Shown: positions 27,760 through 37,234 of the stretch, one piece after another | Layout: each line of letters starts with the position of its first letter | How positions within the stretch are numbered: position 1 is the stretch's first letter | Assembly (NCBI RefSeq): GCF_900112615.1 | Contig: NZ_FOMK01000001.1 | Span: forward strand, 310,001 to 374,000 | DNA: 64,000 bases | Reading direction: 5' to 3' | DNA from: Chitinophaga sp. CF118 | GTDB lineage: Bacteria; Bacteroidota; Bacteroidia; Chitinophagales; Chitinophagaceae | Translations under genes and position numbers: made by a program | The notes under the pieces: model-generated | Told to the model about the DNA's origin: nothing | Seen by the model: the letters and a program-made list of their open reading frames with translations, nothing else | Databases searched by the model: none

Positions 27760-28782
27760 ATGGAAATAGGAATAGATAGTTTCGCCGCCAGATTTAGTGA
27801 AAATGCGGCTACAGCAATCAATGATAAAGATGCTATGAGTCAATTGCTGGATAGAATTGAGCATGCAGATAATTCAAACCTTGATATCTTTGGCATCGGA
27901 GAGCATCACCGGAAGGGCTTTCTTGATTCCGCGCCAACACTCATTCTTGCTGCGGCAGCTGCCCGTACAAAACGCATACGACTTACAAGTGCTGTTACAG
28001 TACTTAGTGCTATCGATCCGGTAAGAGCATTCCAAAACTTTGCTACACTGGATCTGATTTCCAATGGCCGGGCTGAAATGGTTGTTGGACGAGGCTCGTT
28101 TACAGATGCCTTTCCGTTATTCGGTTATAGCCTTGGAGATTATGATGAACTTTTTACGGAGAAGCTGGATCTTTTGCTTAAGATCCGTGAGAACGAGTTT
28201 GTTACCTGGTCAGGAAAATTCCGGCCAGCACTAAAAAATCAGCCTGTTTATCCAAGACCGTTACAAGACCCTCTGCCTATTTGGTTGGGAGTAGGTGGTA
28301 CACCACAATCGTTTGTTCGTGCCGGTATGTTGGGATTGCCGCTGATGGTGGCCATAATTGGCGGAGAAACACACCGTTTTCGTCCACTGATCGACCTTTA
28401 CAGAGAGGCAGGATTAAAAGCGGGGCATTCGCCTGAAAAACTACAGGTAGGATTACATTCATTAGGTTATGTGGCAAATACCACAAAGGAAGCTATTGAC
28501 GGTTTCTATCCAGGCTACGCCGCAAGTATGACCAATATAGGAAAGGAACGTGGCTGGCCTCCGATGACAAGAGCACGATTTGATGACCAAATGGGACCAA
28601 AGGGAGCTTTGCTGGTTGGAAGTGCTGAAGAAGTAGCGGAGAAAATTCTTCGTCATGCCAATGCGCTTGGAGGGATTTCCAGACTTACTTTTCAGATGGA
28701 TAGTGCTGAGTTGACACACGAAAAACTTATGGAATCCATTGGACTGATCGGTACACGTTTGAAACCATTAGTTAACGGATAG
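27760..28782 (+). CDS. LLM-class (luciferase-like) flavin-dependent oxidoreductase
   Basis: A 340-residue TIM-barrel flavoprotein of the bacterial luciferase-like group. FGIGEHHRKGF and the LTSAVTVLSAIDPVRAFQ strand are typical, followed by MVVGRGSFTDAFPLFGY, PIWLGVGGTPQSFVRAG and a C-terminal LLVGSAEEVAEKI element. Such enzymes use FMNH2 or F420; an FMN-dependent monooxygenase is most likely in this phylum. Its substrate is unknown. It forms a likely operon with the YceI gene and converges on the following lipoprotein gene with a 7-bp gap. Confidence 0.9.
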   Translation: MEIGIDSFAARFSENAATAINDKDAMSQLLDRIEHADNSNLDIFGIGEHHRKGFLDSAPTLILAAAAARTKRIRLTSAVTVLSAIDPVRAFQNFATLDLISNGRAEMVVGRGSFTDAFPLFGYSLGDYDELFTEKLDLLLKIRENEFVTWSGKFRPALKNQPVYPRPLQDPLPIWLGVGGTPQSFVRAGMLGLPLMVAIIGGETHRFRPLIDLYREAGLKAGHSPEKLQVGLHSLGYVANTTKEAIDGFYPGYAASMTNIGKERGWPPMTRARFDDQMGPKGALLVGSAEEVAEKILRHANALGGISRLTFQMDSAELTHEKLMESIGLIGTRLKPLVNG

Positions 28783-28789
28783 AAAGATT

Positions 28790-30196
28790 TTAATGGTATA
28801 CACGAGTAAGCATTTTACTTTCAATTGCTGAAAGGTTTATTTGAGAGGAGGTTTGAAATTCGGGTTGTTGCTGCAAGCGGTTCTTTTCCCTGAAACCATT
28901 TTTCACTGCTTTCAGCAAATCGTTTTCAGCCTCCTTTGGCTTGTTCTCCCGTGCATGCAGGATGGCGGAAAAATACCAGGCTTCGCTATTGGTGGGATCA
29001 ACTATTTTATACAATTCTACATAGTACCGGCCTTCGTTGTTCGCGTTTCTGTTAATCAGTTGGTTGCTGTATGAATAAAATGCCAATGACAGGTAGGCTA
29101 GCAGTCGCTGATACATTCCACTTTCGGCGGTTTTAATATGAGCCTTTGTCTGCAGTTCGGAGATAGTTTTTTCCCAATAGGCCATATCAATCTGCTGAAA
29201 GTGTTCTCCATAACCAGCCTTTATGTTCAGTTCAGTAACCAGTAAGTGTTCCTGCTCATGTTGTTGCTTTAGATAAAGCGAATTGCCTATAATGGAAACG
29301 GACTTCTCTTTAAACCAGGTTACTTTATCTGTTAATCCGTTAAGAAAACTTATTGAGAGCTGACATTCCTGTTCAGCCTTTATAAATTGATTTGCTTTAT
29401 AATACGCCTCAAGTCTTTTTTTACTTTTCTCAATATAGAGGTTGATAAGTGTATCGTCTTTAGGTATAATTCCTTTCTGCATGGCATCGAATTGTAATCC
29501 TGCAAAAGCCGTGTTCATACTATTTTCAGGAGCCCATTCATGCTTTCCGTCGAAAAGAATAATATGATGCCGCGTGCGACTTCTATTAAGCTCATTTTCG
29601 AATGCCATTATATCAGTTAAATTCAGATCACCTTCACCTGCTATTGCAGTGTAACTAAAGGCGAAATCACCTGCGGGAGTTCCATCCGGCAAACCTGCGC
29701 CATTTGCTATTACCCCCTTTATTGCAGGATATTTTAAAGCTACATAACCTGCTGCCTTAGCACCGCCAGAGAATCCGCATGTATAGATCCGGTTACTGTT
29801 GATCTTTAACCGGCTCTGCGTATCCTCAGACAAATGACGCCAGATATTTTCCGTAGTTGACCAGTCGTTTCCGTTTTTTGAATTATTACTGCCGATTAAA
29901 ATATAACCATACGTATCCGCTAATGATTTGTATTTATTTAATGGAATTACTCCGTCGGCATGCGCATCGAAAAAATAAATTACAGGTAATGCTTCCTTAT
30001 TACCTTTTGCCGGAATATATAATGCATAGGATTGCGAAGAATCCGTTCTACAAATTACAGTATCAATTATTTTTCCTGTCCCGAAAGAATCGGAAATGTT
30101 GACAGCAGTAGTAGTGCCTGTCTTTGTGGAATTATTATTTGCGCAGGCACTGATATAAAATACGAGAATCAGTGTAATAAGCTGGTTTGTTTTCAT
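28790..30196 (-). CDS. Lipoprotein with alpha/beta hydrolase domain and TPR-like C-terminus
   Basis: A 468-residue predicted lipoprotein with signal MKTNQLITLILVFYISAC and lipid Cys18. The N-terminal half (about 40-245) is an esterase-like alpha/beta hydrolase: PVIYFFDAHADG strand, nucleophile motif GFSGG with Ser143, and a late GKHEWAP that probably supplies the His. The C-terminal half (about 265-460) is helical and TPR-like (EAWYFSAILHARENKPKEAENDLLKAV). ATG at 30196 is used; 30202 is TTG. It lies 16 bp downstream of the antiporter gene on the same strand. Substrate unknown. Confidence 0.72.
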   Translation of the reverse strand: MKTNQLITLILVFYISACANNNSTKTGTTTAVNISDSFGTGKIIDTVICRTDSSQSYALYIPAKGNKEALPVIYFFDAHADGVIPLNKYKSLADTYGYILIGSNNSKNGNDWSTTENIWRHLSEDTQSRLKINSNRIYTCGFSGGAKAAGYVALKYPAIKGVIANGAGLPDGTPAGDFAFSYTAIAGEGDLNLTDIMAFENELNRSRTRHHIILFDGKHEWAPENSMNTAFAGLQFDAMQKGIIPKDDTLINLYIEKSKKRLEAYYKANQFIKAEQECQLSISFLNGLTDKVTWFKEKSVSIIGNSLYLKQQHEQEHLLVTELNIKAGYGEHFQQIDMAYWEKTISELQTKAHIKTAESGMYQRLLAYLSLAFYSYSNQLINRNANNEGRYYVELYKIVDPTNSEAWYFSAILHARENKPKEAENDLLKAVKNGFREKNRLQQQPEFQTSSQINLSAIESKMLTRVYH

Positions 30197-30212
30197 ATAC
30201 AAAAATCAAACG

Positions 30213-32378
30213 TTATTCATTGTCCTTATTCCCTTTGAAAATGCGTTTCACAACCTTGCCCAGTTTGTTCAGATTGTCCAGTTGTTCCTGTATTGGTGCC
30301 AGTGTAAGATCCTCGGGTTGCAACCCTGCTTCCACATAATCGATCTCTGTTTGCTCGGGATAAATCAGGATAACATTGTTATCATTAAAGTGCTTGCTTA
30401 AACGTGCCGATATCCCTTCAAGATAAGGTTTGTATGAGATGGTTCCCTTCCGTGCAGATACAACTACGATCAGATCATTACTGGTGATTTCCTGGGCAAG
30501 TACCAGCAGTTCTTCCACATCATCAAACTGTTTAAATATTATATCAACACTTTGTTTTAATTGCAGCAATCTTGCTTCTATTACCACCTGTGTTTTATGG
30601 TGACAGTATACCGCCAGTCTCGCTCCTACCTGCTTGTTCAGCTGGATGATCTTTTGCAGATAATGTGAAAATCCTATCTCATACTCAGCATTCTTAGGCA
30701 TCACCAGTACCAGCTTCCTCGTAGTATTCAGCGGATAATTAAAATCACATACATACACTGTTTCCCATACGCTATGCAGTACGTTATTCAGCGTTGTACC
30801 AAAGATGGAACCGAATAGGCGGTCTGTTGTGCTGGTCTTATCAGCCCTTCCCAGGATCACATCAGTAATCATCAGTTCTTTGGCAGCACGTGCAATACCA
30901 TCAGATACGTTTAAGTCTATACGCGTTACTACCTGCACATTACTTTCTGTAGCAGCTGCATGTACGATCGCTGTTTCCATAATTTTATTCGTAAGCGGAA
31001 TTTTCTCTTTCGCCTCTTCATCATCCTGTACCACTGCAAGCGGATAAATTGGTGTGGCAGACTGTGGATCTTTGATCATCACAGCAAAATCCAACATCGA
31101 TACAATACGGTCTGCACCGGAAATAGGAATCAGTATGCGTTCCTGTGTATCTTCTGCTGCCGGTTTACGCTCCGCTTCCACAATGGCCAGTTTACGACCC
31201 GCACTTTCCGTAACAAATGAACTGACCAGGCAGGTAATCAATATCAGTACAACGGTACCATTCAGCACACTTTCATTGATAATTCCCATATTGAATCCTA
31301 TCAGGATCACTGCAATTGTAGCAGCAGCATGCGCACTGCTCAATCCGAATATGACGTTCCTTTGTGTAGCTGTATACTTGAAAGTTATCTGCGTGAAAAA
31401 CGATGCCAGCCATTTACTTGCAAGTGCCATAATAGTCAGCGATCCTGCTATCAGTAATGCTTCCGGCCCCTTCAGCAATACCCGCAGATCTACTATCATC
31501 CCCACGCTGATCAGGAAAAAAGGGATGAACAACGCATTACCTGTAAACTCGATGCGGTTCATTAAAGGAGATGTATGCGGGATCAGCTGATTCAATGCCA
31601 GTCCGGCCAGGAAGGCGCCAATAATTCCTTCTACCCCTGCCAGTTCAGCAAGGAATGCAGCGAGAAATACCAGTGCCAGTACAAAGATGAAGTGAGATGT
31701 TTTATCGTCTTTAATCTTCTTAAAAAACCACCTTCCTATCATCGGAAAAATCCAGAGGATAATAGCTGCAAACACGACGAGCGAAACGCTGAGCCGGATC
31801 CAGAAATCCTTATTAAGATTACCGGCAGCAGCCCCTGTAATGATTGCGAGTATCACCAGGACTGCAGTATCTGTGATGATAGTACCACCAACTGCGACTG
31901 TCACAGCCTCATTTTTGGTAATCCCCAATCTGCTGGCCAGTGGATAAGCTACCAGTGTATGTGTTGCAAACATGCTGGATACCAGCAGCGTAGCCATGAA
32001 ATTAAAATGCAGCAGGTAAGTACATACAAAATAACCCAGGATAATTGGTATAAAGAACGTGAATGCACCAAATACTATACTGCGGTTACGGTTCTTGCGG
32101 AATTCTGTCATATCCAGTTCCAGACCTGCCAGGAACATTATATATAGTAATCCTGCTTTTCCAAAAAGATCGATGCTTCCTTTTTCGATGATCTTTAATC
32201 CGTGATCACCAATAAACATTCCTGCCAGTATAAGACCAATAATACTTGGAATACGAAACTTGCGTAAGATGATGGGAGCCAGGAGAATAATAAACAATAC
32301 CAGTGAAAAGATTGGAACCGGATCCTTCAAAGGCAAGCTGATGTCCATTAATAAATTAGTGCCATTCAATACATTCAT
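30213..32378 (-). CDS. CPA2-type cation:proton antiporter with C-terminal Usp-like domains
   Basis: A 721-residue inner-membrane protein. Residues about 20-400 form a Na+/H+ or K+/H+ exchanger domain of about 12 spans (IPSIIGLILAGMFIGDHGL, LLYIMFLAGLELDM, GGTIITDTAVLVIL, GVEGIIGAFLAGLALN), as in KefB/NapA-type CPA2 proteins. There is no TrkA-N domain. Instead residues about 410-690 contain two universal-stress-protein-like domains (RILIPISG..., then LVLVMPK...). The ion and the regulatory input are not deducible. It is divergent from clpS. Confidence 0.87.
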   Translation of the reverse strand: MNVLNGTNLLMDISLPLKDPVPIFSLVLFIILLAPIILRKFRIPSIIGLILAGMFIGDHGLKIIEKGSIDLFGKAGLLYIMFLAGLELDMTEFRKNRNRSIVFGAFTFFIPIILGYFVCTYLLHFNFMATLLVSSMFATHTLVAYPLASRLGITKNEAVTVAVGGTIITDTAVLVILAIITGAAAGNLNKDFWIRLSVSLVVFAAIILWIFPMIGRWFFKKIKDDKTSHFIFVLALVFLAAFLAELAGVEGIIGAFLAGLALNQLIPHTSPLMNRIEFTGNALFIPFFLISVGMIVDLRVLLKGPEALLIAGSLTIMALASKWLASFFTQITFKYTATQRNVIFGLSSAHAAATIAVILIGFNMGIINESVLNGTVVLILITCLVSSFVTESAGRKLAIVEAERKPAAEDTQERILIPISGADRIVSMLDFAVMIKDPQSATPIYPLAVVQDDEEAKEKIPLTNKIMETAIVHAAATESNVQVVTRIDLNVSDGIARAAKELMITDVILGRADKTSTTDRLFGSIFGTTLNNVLHSVWETVYVCDFNYPLNTTRKLVLVMPKNAEYEIGFSHYLQKIIQLNKQVGARLAVYCHHKTQVVIEARLLQLKQSVDIIFKQFDDVEELLVLAQEITSNDLIVVVSARKGTISYKPYLEGISARLSKHFNDNNVILIYPEQTEIDYVEAGLQPEDLTLAPIQEQLDNLNKLGKVVKRIFKGNKDNE

Positions 32379-32540
32379 AAGCTTGATTCTAACAATTACA
32401 ATAATAATGAATATCAGTCAATGCCCAGTGAATATGTTAATTAAATGATTATCAAATCTATACTCTGCTGTTTATGTTAAAACTTTACTATTTAATTTAA
32501 CGATTATTAACTGTAATTTCGTGTAAAGTTTTTACCGGAT

Positions 32541-32849
32541 ATGAGCCAGCGGAAGCAAACAGGCACGCAAACTAAAGAATGGGAAGATGTATTGGTGGCC
32601 GAAGATGAACAGTTCCCATTTAGTCTTATCGTTTGGAACGATGATGTCAACACATTTGATTGGGTAATCCAGTCATTAATGGAAGTATGTGGTCATACGC
32701 AGGAACAGGCCGAACAATGTGCACTTATCATTCATCACAACGGCAAATACGCTGTAAAAGAAGGTGAATTCATCAAATTACGCCCTCTTTGTGACGCATT
32801 GCTGGACAGAGGGATCAGCGCTACTCTCGAAGAAGCCATCACACGCTGA
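32541..32849 (+). CDS. clpS: ATP-dependent Clp protease adaptor ClpS
   Basis: A 102-residue adaptor that delivers substrates with destabilising N-terminal residues to ClpAP-type proteases. The core PFSLIVWNDDVNTFDWVIQSLMEVCGHTQEQAEQ contains the N-degron pocket residues (N-D-D and the following helix), and the Cys/His-rich ALIIHHNGK segment is conserved. The stop codon overlaps the aat start by one base (TGATG), so the two are translationally coupled. Upstream, TAATTTCG about 25 bp before the start is a 7/8 match to the -7 consensus. Confidence 0.96.
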   Translation: MSQRKQTGTQTKEWEDVLVAEDEQFPFSLIVWNDDVNTFDWVIQSLMEVCGHTQEQAEQCALIIHHNGKYAVKEGEFIKLRPLCDALLDRGISATLEEAITR

Positions 32850-33496
32850 TGTCCGTTTTTTTACTCAATGATCAGTTGATCTTTCCTCCCGTTAAGTTTG
32901 CAGATTCTGACGGACTTCTGGCTTATGGCGGCGATCTTTCTTCAGAAAGATTACTGCTGGCTTACCGTGAAGGGATCTTTCCCTGGTATAATGAACCACC
33001 TGCTTTATGGTGGAGCCCCAACCCCCGTTTTGTATTATTTCCCAATGAAATTAAAATATCTGCCAGCATGAAACAGGTCTTTAAAAAGAACCTGTTCACC
33101 ATCACTTTTGACAAAGATTTTGAAGGTGTTATTGCCGGTTGTAAAGAAGCATATCGTCCTGGTCAGGCTGGTACCTGGATCACATCAGAGGTTGAGGCCG
33201 CATATACCAAATTGCATAAAGAAGGCTATGCACATTCCGTTGAATGCTGGCATAATGGTGAGCTGGCTGGTGGATTTTACGGTTTGCAGCTGGGGAAATG
33301 CTTTTTTGGAGAATCAATGTTTGCCAGGATAAGTAATGCTTCAAAGGCTGCTTTTATCACCTTTGTACAGCGTGCTCAGGAAGAAGGAATCCAAATTATT
33401 GACTGCCAGGTATATACTGAACACCTCGCCTCACTGGGTGCAGAGTTTATCAGCAGGGAAGAGTTTATTACGATTATTAAGAAATACCAGGATTAA
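32849..33496 (+). CDS. aat: Leucyl/phenylalanyl-tRNA--protein transferase
   Basis: A 215-residue cytoplasmic enzyme that adds Leu or Phe from aminoacyl-tRNA to proteins with N-terminal Arg or Lys, creating the N-degrons that ClpS recognises. Signature parts are FPPVKFADSDGLLAYGGDLS, YREGIFPWYNE, WWSPNPRFVLFP, GTWIT, AHSVECWHNGELAGGFYG and GESMFAR. The one-base overlap with clpS places both halves of the N-end rule pathway in one transcript. Confidence 0.97.
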   Translation: MSVFLLNDQLIFPPVKFADSDGLLAYGGDLSSERLLLAYREGIFPWYNEPPALWWSPNPRFVLFPNEIKISASMKQVFKKNLFTITFDKDFEGVIAGCKEAYRPGQAGTWITSEVEAAYTKLHKEGYAHSVECWHNGELAGGFYGLQLGKCFFGESMFARISNASKAAFITFVQRAQEEGIQIIDCQVYTEHLASLGAEFISREEFITIIKKYQD

Positions 33497-33528
33497 AGTA
33501 TACAAGATCCCCCGGATATCCTTGTGCC

Positions 33529-34449
33529 TTATTTCTTCTTAAAATTACCTTCAAAGAAACATTTCACACCTCTGTAGGCACCACACCCCCCTATTTCCTT
33601 GATACTCAATCGACCGGAAGAAAACTGAAAGGAAATACCGCAATCTGTATCCTTATCCTTGTATTCTCCTTTATTGGCAGAAGTAAAATGACCGGTACCA
33701 GATAACTCTCCTTTGCAACCCGTGGTTTCTTTGGAGAAAGAGATAAAGAACTGGAATGATTTAGGGTCGTTTCCATCGCGGATTGATACGATACTCAGTT
33801 CACCTGATTCGTAATCGCCGGAAAGTTTATGTTTGGCAGGAGAAGTCTCAATCGGATTAAAGATCTGACCGGCAGCAGCTTCCCCGCTGGAATTGGTCAT
33901 AATCAGTGTGGTAGCACCTTTTGCATCAACACCATAAAATTCTTCTTTGGTGGATGAATGACCCGGACTCAGCTCCTTTTCCTCTGTTATTTTAATAACC
34001 TGCTTGTTATCTACAGAGAAATATTGAAGGCTTTTACCGGTACTGGAAACTTTGGCAACCAGCAGGCTGTTCAGGTAATGTCCTTTTTTATCAACCATGC
34101 ACAGATAGGCTGTAGTAGCAGTCTTACCAATCGCTTTTACTACAAAATATTTCATATCTCCCCCTTCAAAGTATGACAGTGGGAAGAACTGAACCGGACT
34201 ATCCGCAGGAAAGATTGATTTTGTCAGTGTATCTGTCAGGAACTGAGACATCAATTCCGGTGTAATAGCAAGAGAATCAGCCTGTACTACCTTTAATGAA
34301 TCAGGTGTCAGCTTATAAGGCAATACTGTATTGGTAAATAACTGGCGGAAATCTTCAAATGTGAATTCGTCGCCAGCTCCCTTTTTATGTTTAGACTTAC
34401 AGGACCCCAGTAAGCAGATGGCCAATAGCGCTAACACGAGCTTATTCAT
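33529..34449 (-). CDS. Hypothetical lipoprotein
   Basis: A 306-residue predicted lipoprotein with signal peptide and lipobox LLGSC (lipid Cys17). A Lys/Gly-rich linker (CKSKHKKGAGDE) is followed by a globular domain with no motif that I recognise. Five Cys remain in the mature part, four of them in the last 75 residues (GCKGELSG, TDCGISF, GGCGAYRG, VKCFFEG), which could form disulfides in the periplasm. It converges on aat and is divergent from the DtxR-type regulator. No function is assigned. Confidence 0.7.
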   Translation of the reverse strand: MNKLVLALLAICLLGSCKSKHKKGAGDEFTFEDFRQLFTNTVLPYKLTPDSLKVVQADSLAITPELMSQFLTDTLTKSIFPADSPVQFFPLSYFEGGDMKYFVVKAIGKTATTAYLCMVDKKGHYLNSLLVAKVSSTGKSLQYFSVDNKQVIKITEEKELSPGHSSTKEEFYGVDAKGATTLIMTNSSGEAAAGQIFNPIETSPAKHKLSGDYESGELSIVSIRDGNDPKSFQFFISFSKETTGCKGELSGTGHFTSANKGEYKDKDTDCGISFQFSSGRLSIKEIGGCGAYRGVKCFFEGNFKKK

Positions 34450-34548
34450 GCGTATTTGCTTGTTTATTACGGCCGAAAAGTTAAAGAAAAAATTGATATG
34501 AAATGTAAAAAATGTAAAGATGGTATGGAGTGCAATGGTCTCTGTTTG

Positions 34549-34556
34549 TAAATTTG
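34549..34556 (+). promoter_or_regulatory. Candidate promoter -7 element of the mntR-mntH operon
   Basis: TAAATTTG matches TAnnTTTG exactly and places the transcript start near 34563, directly before the candidate operator. The -33 region is poor. Confidence 0.5.
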
Positions 34557-34565
34557 ACTATTATT

Positions 34566-34583
34566 ATTTAGATTTACCTAAAT
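34566..34583 (+). promoter_or_regulatory. Candidate DtxR/MntR operator
   Basis: ATTTAG (34566-34571) and its exact inverse CTAAAT (34578-34583) with a 6-bp spacer give a site resembling the TTAGG...CCTAA half-sites of DtxR-family operators. It lies between the likely transcription start and the ATG at 34599, where a bound repressor would block transcription. Autoregulation of the operon by manganese or iron is inferred. Confidence 0.5.
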
Positions 34584-34598
34584 TTTATTTTAAGAGAT

Positions 34599-35258
34599 AT
34601 GAACTTGTCTGTTTCAGAAGAGAATTATATAAAGTCGATTTACAAATTAGAGGAAGGACAGGATGCCGTTACTACAAATGCCCTTGCTTACGAACTGGAT
34701 ACCAAACCAGCTTCAGTAACGGATATGGCAAAAAAATTAAAAGAGAAAAAGCTCATCGCTTACGAAAAATACCAGGGAATCAACCTCACGCCTGAAGGCA
34801 AAAAAGCTGCCTTACAGATCGTACGCAGACACCGTCTATGGGAGTGTTTCCTGGTAGATAAACTGGGCTTTAGCTGGGAAGAAGTACATGAACTGGCAGA
34901 AGAACTGGAACACGTACGCAGTGAAAAACTCACCAACCGGCTAAGTGAATTTCTTGGAAATCCGGTAATAGACCCTCATGGCGACCCTATTCCCGATGCA
35001 CAGGGCAAGCTGGGTAAACCCCGCACACAAACCTCCCTTCATAAATCGCAGGCCAAAAGACTGGAAGTTATGGCCGTGTCTGACAAGTCTACCGCACTAC
35101 TGGAATTCCTCAATGCTAAAGGCATTCACCTGGGAACTCAGCTGGACGTAATAGAACGTTACTCTTTCGACAATTCAATTGAAATAAAGATCCGTAATCA
35201 ACCTGCTTTTACAATCAGTGAACAGGTGTCAAAGAATATAATGGTTAAACCTATATGA
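34599..35258 (+). CDS. mntR: DtxR/MntR-family metal-dependent transcriptional regulator
   Basis: A 219-residue repressor. An N-terminal winged helix (about 1-65: SVSEENYIKSIYKLEE, then KPASVTDMAKKLKEK as recognition region) is followed by a dimerisation and metal-binding domain (RRHRLWECFLVDKLGFSWEEVHELAEELEHV with Glu, Cys and His ligands, and NPVIDPHGDPIP). A C-terminal FeoA/SH3-like domain covers about 150-215. Its stop overlaps the mntH start (ATGA), so the transporter is the obvious target. Manganese is favoured as co-repressor by that linkage; iron is the alternative. Confidence 0.92.
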   Translation: MNLSVSEENYIKSIYKLEEGQDAVTTNALAYELDTKPASVTDMAKKLKEKKLIAYEKYQGINLTPEGKKAALQIVRRHRLWECFLVDKLGFSWEEVHELAEELEHVRSEKLTNRLSEFLGNPVIDPHGDPIPDAQGKLGKPRTQTSLHKSQAKRLEVMAVSDKSTALLEFLNAKGIHLGTQLDVIERYSFDNSIEIKIRNQPAFTISEQVSKNIMVKPI

Positions 35259-37132
35259 ATCATCAGCACACTTCCTTAAGCGACGTTCATCAGAGTGTAG
35301 ATATGACCAATTCCGGCGGCCTCCGCTGGAGAAAACTACTTGCATTTTTCGGTCCGGCATATCTCGTAAGCGTTGGGTATATGGATCCGGGCAACTGGGC
35401 TACCGATCTTGCAGGTGGCAGTCAGTATGGATATAAACTCCTGTGGGTTCTGTTAATGAGCAATCTCATGGCTCTCCTGTTACAAAGCCTTAGCGCACGC
35501 CTGGGTATTGTAAGAGGCAGGGATCTTGCACAGGCCAACCGCGAAACCTATCCTTCTTCTGTTAATTTCATTCTTTATATACTGGCAGAAATTGCTATCG
35601 CAGCTACAGATCTGGCAGAAGTACTGGGTATGGCAATCGGGATTCAGTTGCTCACAGGTCTTCCGCTTGCCTGGGGCGTGAGCATTACCGTTTTCGATAC
35701 CTTCCTGCTCCTGATATTACAACGATATGGAATCCGGAAAATGGAGGCCTTTATTATTGCATTAGTGGCCATTGTAGGAATATCTTTTATGATAGAGCTA
35801 TTCATGGCCAAACCTGCCCTTAATGAAGTCGTGGTGGGCTTTATTCCTACTATTCCGGACAACACAGCACTGTACATTGCTATTGGGATTATCGGGGCTA
35901 CAGTAATGCCTCATAACCTATACCTGCATTCTGCATTGGTTCAGACCCGTAAAATAAAACGGGATGATGCTGGGATCAAACAGGCACTGAAACTTAATTT
36001 CATTGATAGCGCGGTTGCACTCAACCTCGCATTTTTTGTGAATGCTGCTATTCTTATACTGGCGGCTTCTGTATTCTTTAAAGCAGGCCATACCGATATT
36101 GCTGAAATACAGGATGCCCACAAACTGATGCAGGACCTTCTTGGAAGCAAGTGGGCACCAATACTCTTTGCTGTTGCCCTGATTGCTGCGGGACAAAGCT
36201 CTACAGTTACCGGTACACTCGCGGGACAAATTGTAATGGAAGGTTATCTGAGCCTGCGTATAAATCCCTGGCTCCGCCGCCTGCTCACCAGATTACTGGC
36301 TATCATTCCTGCACTACTTGTAATTTTGATTGCGGGGGATGATAAAGTGGGAGAACTGCTGGTCTTCAGCCAGGTACTGCTGAGTATGCAACTAGGCTTT
36401 GCCGTTATTCCACTGATCCATTTTGTGAGTGACAAAAAGACTATGGGCAGCTATGCTATTAAACCTCTTGTTAAAGTGATAAGTTGGATAATAACAATTA
36501 TACTGGTATACCTGAATTGCCGCATGGTATATACTGAGGCCGCCAGTTATATTGGTGGTGATAACAGTATATGGGTAAGCATTATTATAATACTTGCAGG
36601 ACTGGCATTCCTTGCCCTGTTGTTCATAACTGTAGCTTATCCGTTAATGAGCCGGTACCAGCAGAAAGGATCTGCTCTTATCCATCCTACTCATGAGGTC
36701 ACATTGGGTGAACTGAAAATCCCTGTATATAATCGTATTGCTTTGGCATTGGATTTTAGCAGGGATGATGAAAAGATTATCTCCAATGCACTGGCTCACG
36801 GTAATCCACAAACGGAATACCTGCTCATTCATATCGTAGAAAGTGCTTCTGCCAAATACCTTGGCCGTGAATCGGATGATTTTGAAACAAGGAAAGACCA
36901 GGAACAGATGAGCAAATACATTAGACTGCTGCACGACAGGCATATCAAGGCTAAAGGATTCCTTGGCTACCGCCATCGTGCAAAAGAAATAGTGCGTATT
37001 GTAAAAGATGAAAAAGCAGACTTCCTTGTATTGGGCGGCCATGGCCACACTGGTATCAAAGATTGGATCTATGGGGAAACTGCCAACCAGGTAAGACACC
37101 AGGTAAAAATTCCTGTACTGATAGTACAATAA
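35255..37132 (+). CDS. mntH: Nramp-family Mn2+/H+ symporter with C-terminal Usp domain
   Basis: A 625-residue membrane protein. The Nramp core (about 25-465, 11-12 spans) carries DPGN at 44-47 and MPH at 218-220, the metal-coordinating motifs of spans 1 and 6. Residues about 480-625 form a universal stress protein domain (IALALDFSRDDEKII, ending LGGHGHTGIKDWIYG...VRHQVKIPVLIVQ with the ATP-loop-like GxGG/GHxG pattern). A Usp fusion is not the E. coli layout, and it may sense nucleotide state (inference). It overlaps mntR by 4 bp and ends at a strong bidirectional terminator. Confidence 0.93.
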   Translation: MNHQHTSLSDVHQSVDMTNSGGLRWRKLLAFFGPAYLVSVGYMDPGNWATDLAGGSQYGYKLLWVLLMSNLMALLLQSLSARLGIVRGRDLAQANRETYPSSVNFILYILAEIAIAATDLAEVLGMAIGIQLLTGLPLAWGVSITVFDTFLLLILQRYGIRKMEAFIIALVAIVGISFMIELFMAKPALNEVVVGFIPTIPDNTALYIAIGIIGATVMPHNLYLHSALVQTRKIKRDDAGIKQALKLNFIDSAVALNLAFFVNAAILILAASVFFKAGHTDIAEIQDAHKLMQDLLGSKWAPILFAVALIAAGQSSTVTGTLAGQIVMEGYLSLRINPWLRRLLTRLLAIIPALLVILIAGDDKVGELLVFSQVLLSMQLGFAVIPLIHFVSDKKTMGSYAIKPLVKVISWIITIILVYLNCRMVYTEAASYIGGDNSIWVSIIIILAGLAFLALLFITVAYPLMSRYQQKGSALIHPTHEVTLGELKIPVYNRIALALDFSRDDEKIISNALAHGNPQTEYLLIHIVESASAKYLGRESDDFETRKDQEQMSKYIRLLHDRHIKAKGFLGYRHRAKEIVRIVKDEKADFLVLGGHGHTGIKDWIYGETANQVRHQVKIPVLIVQ

Positions 37133-37163
37133 AATAAAAGAGGATGTATCTTTCCATCAGCTA

Positions 37164-37215
37164 CTGAATTAAAAAAGCCTGTACCGGACTTCCGATACAG
37201 GCTTTTTTAATTCAG
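37164..37215. terminator. Bidirectional terminator between mntH and LytTR genes
   Basis: A perfect 20-bp stem (37164-37183 with 37196-37215) with A-run and T-run sides, serving both convergent transcripts. Confidence 0.95.
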
Positions 37216-37234
37216 TTATATTGCGGGCTACATC

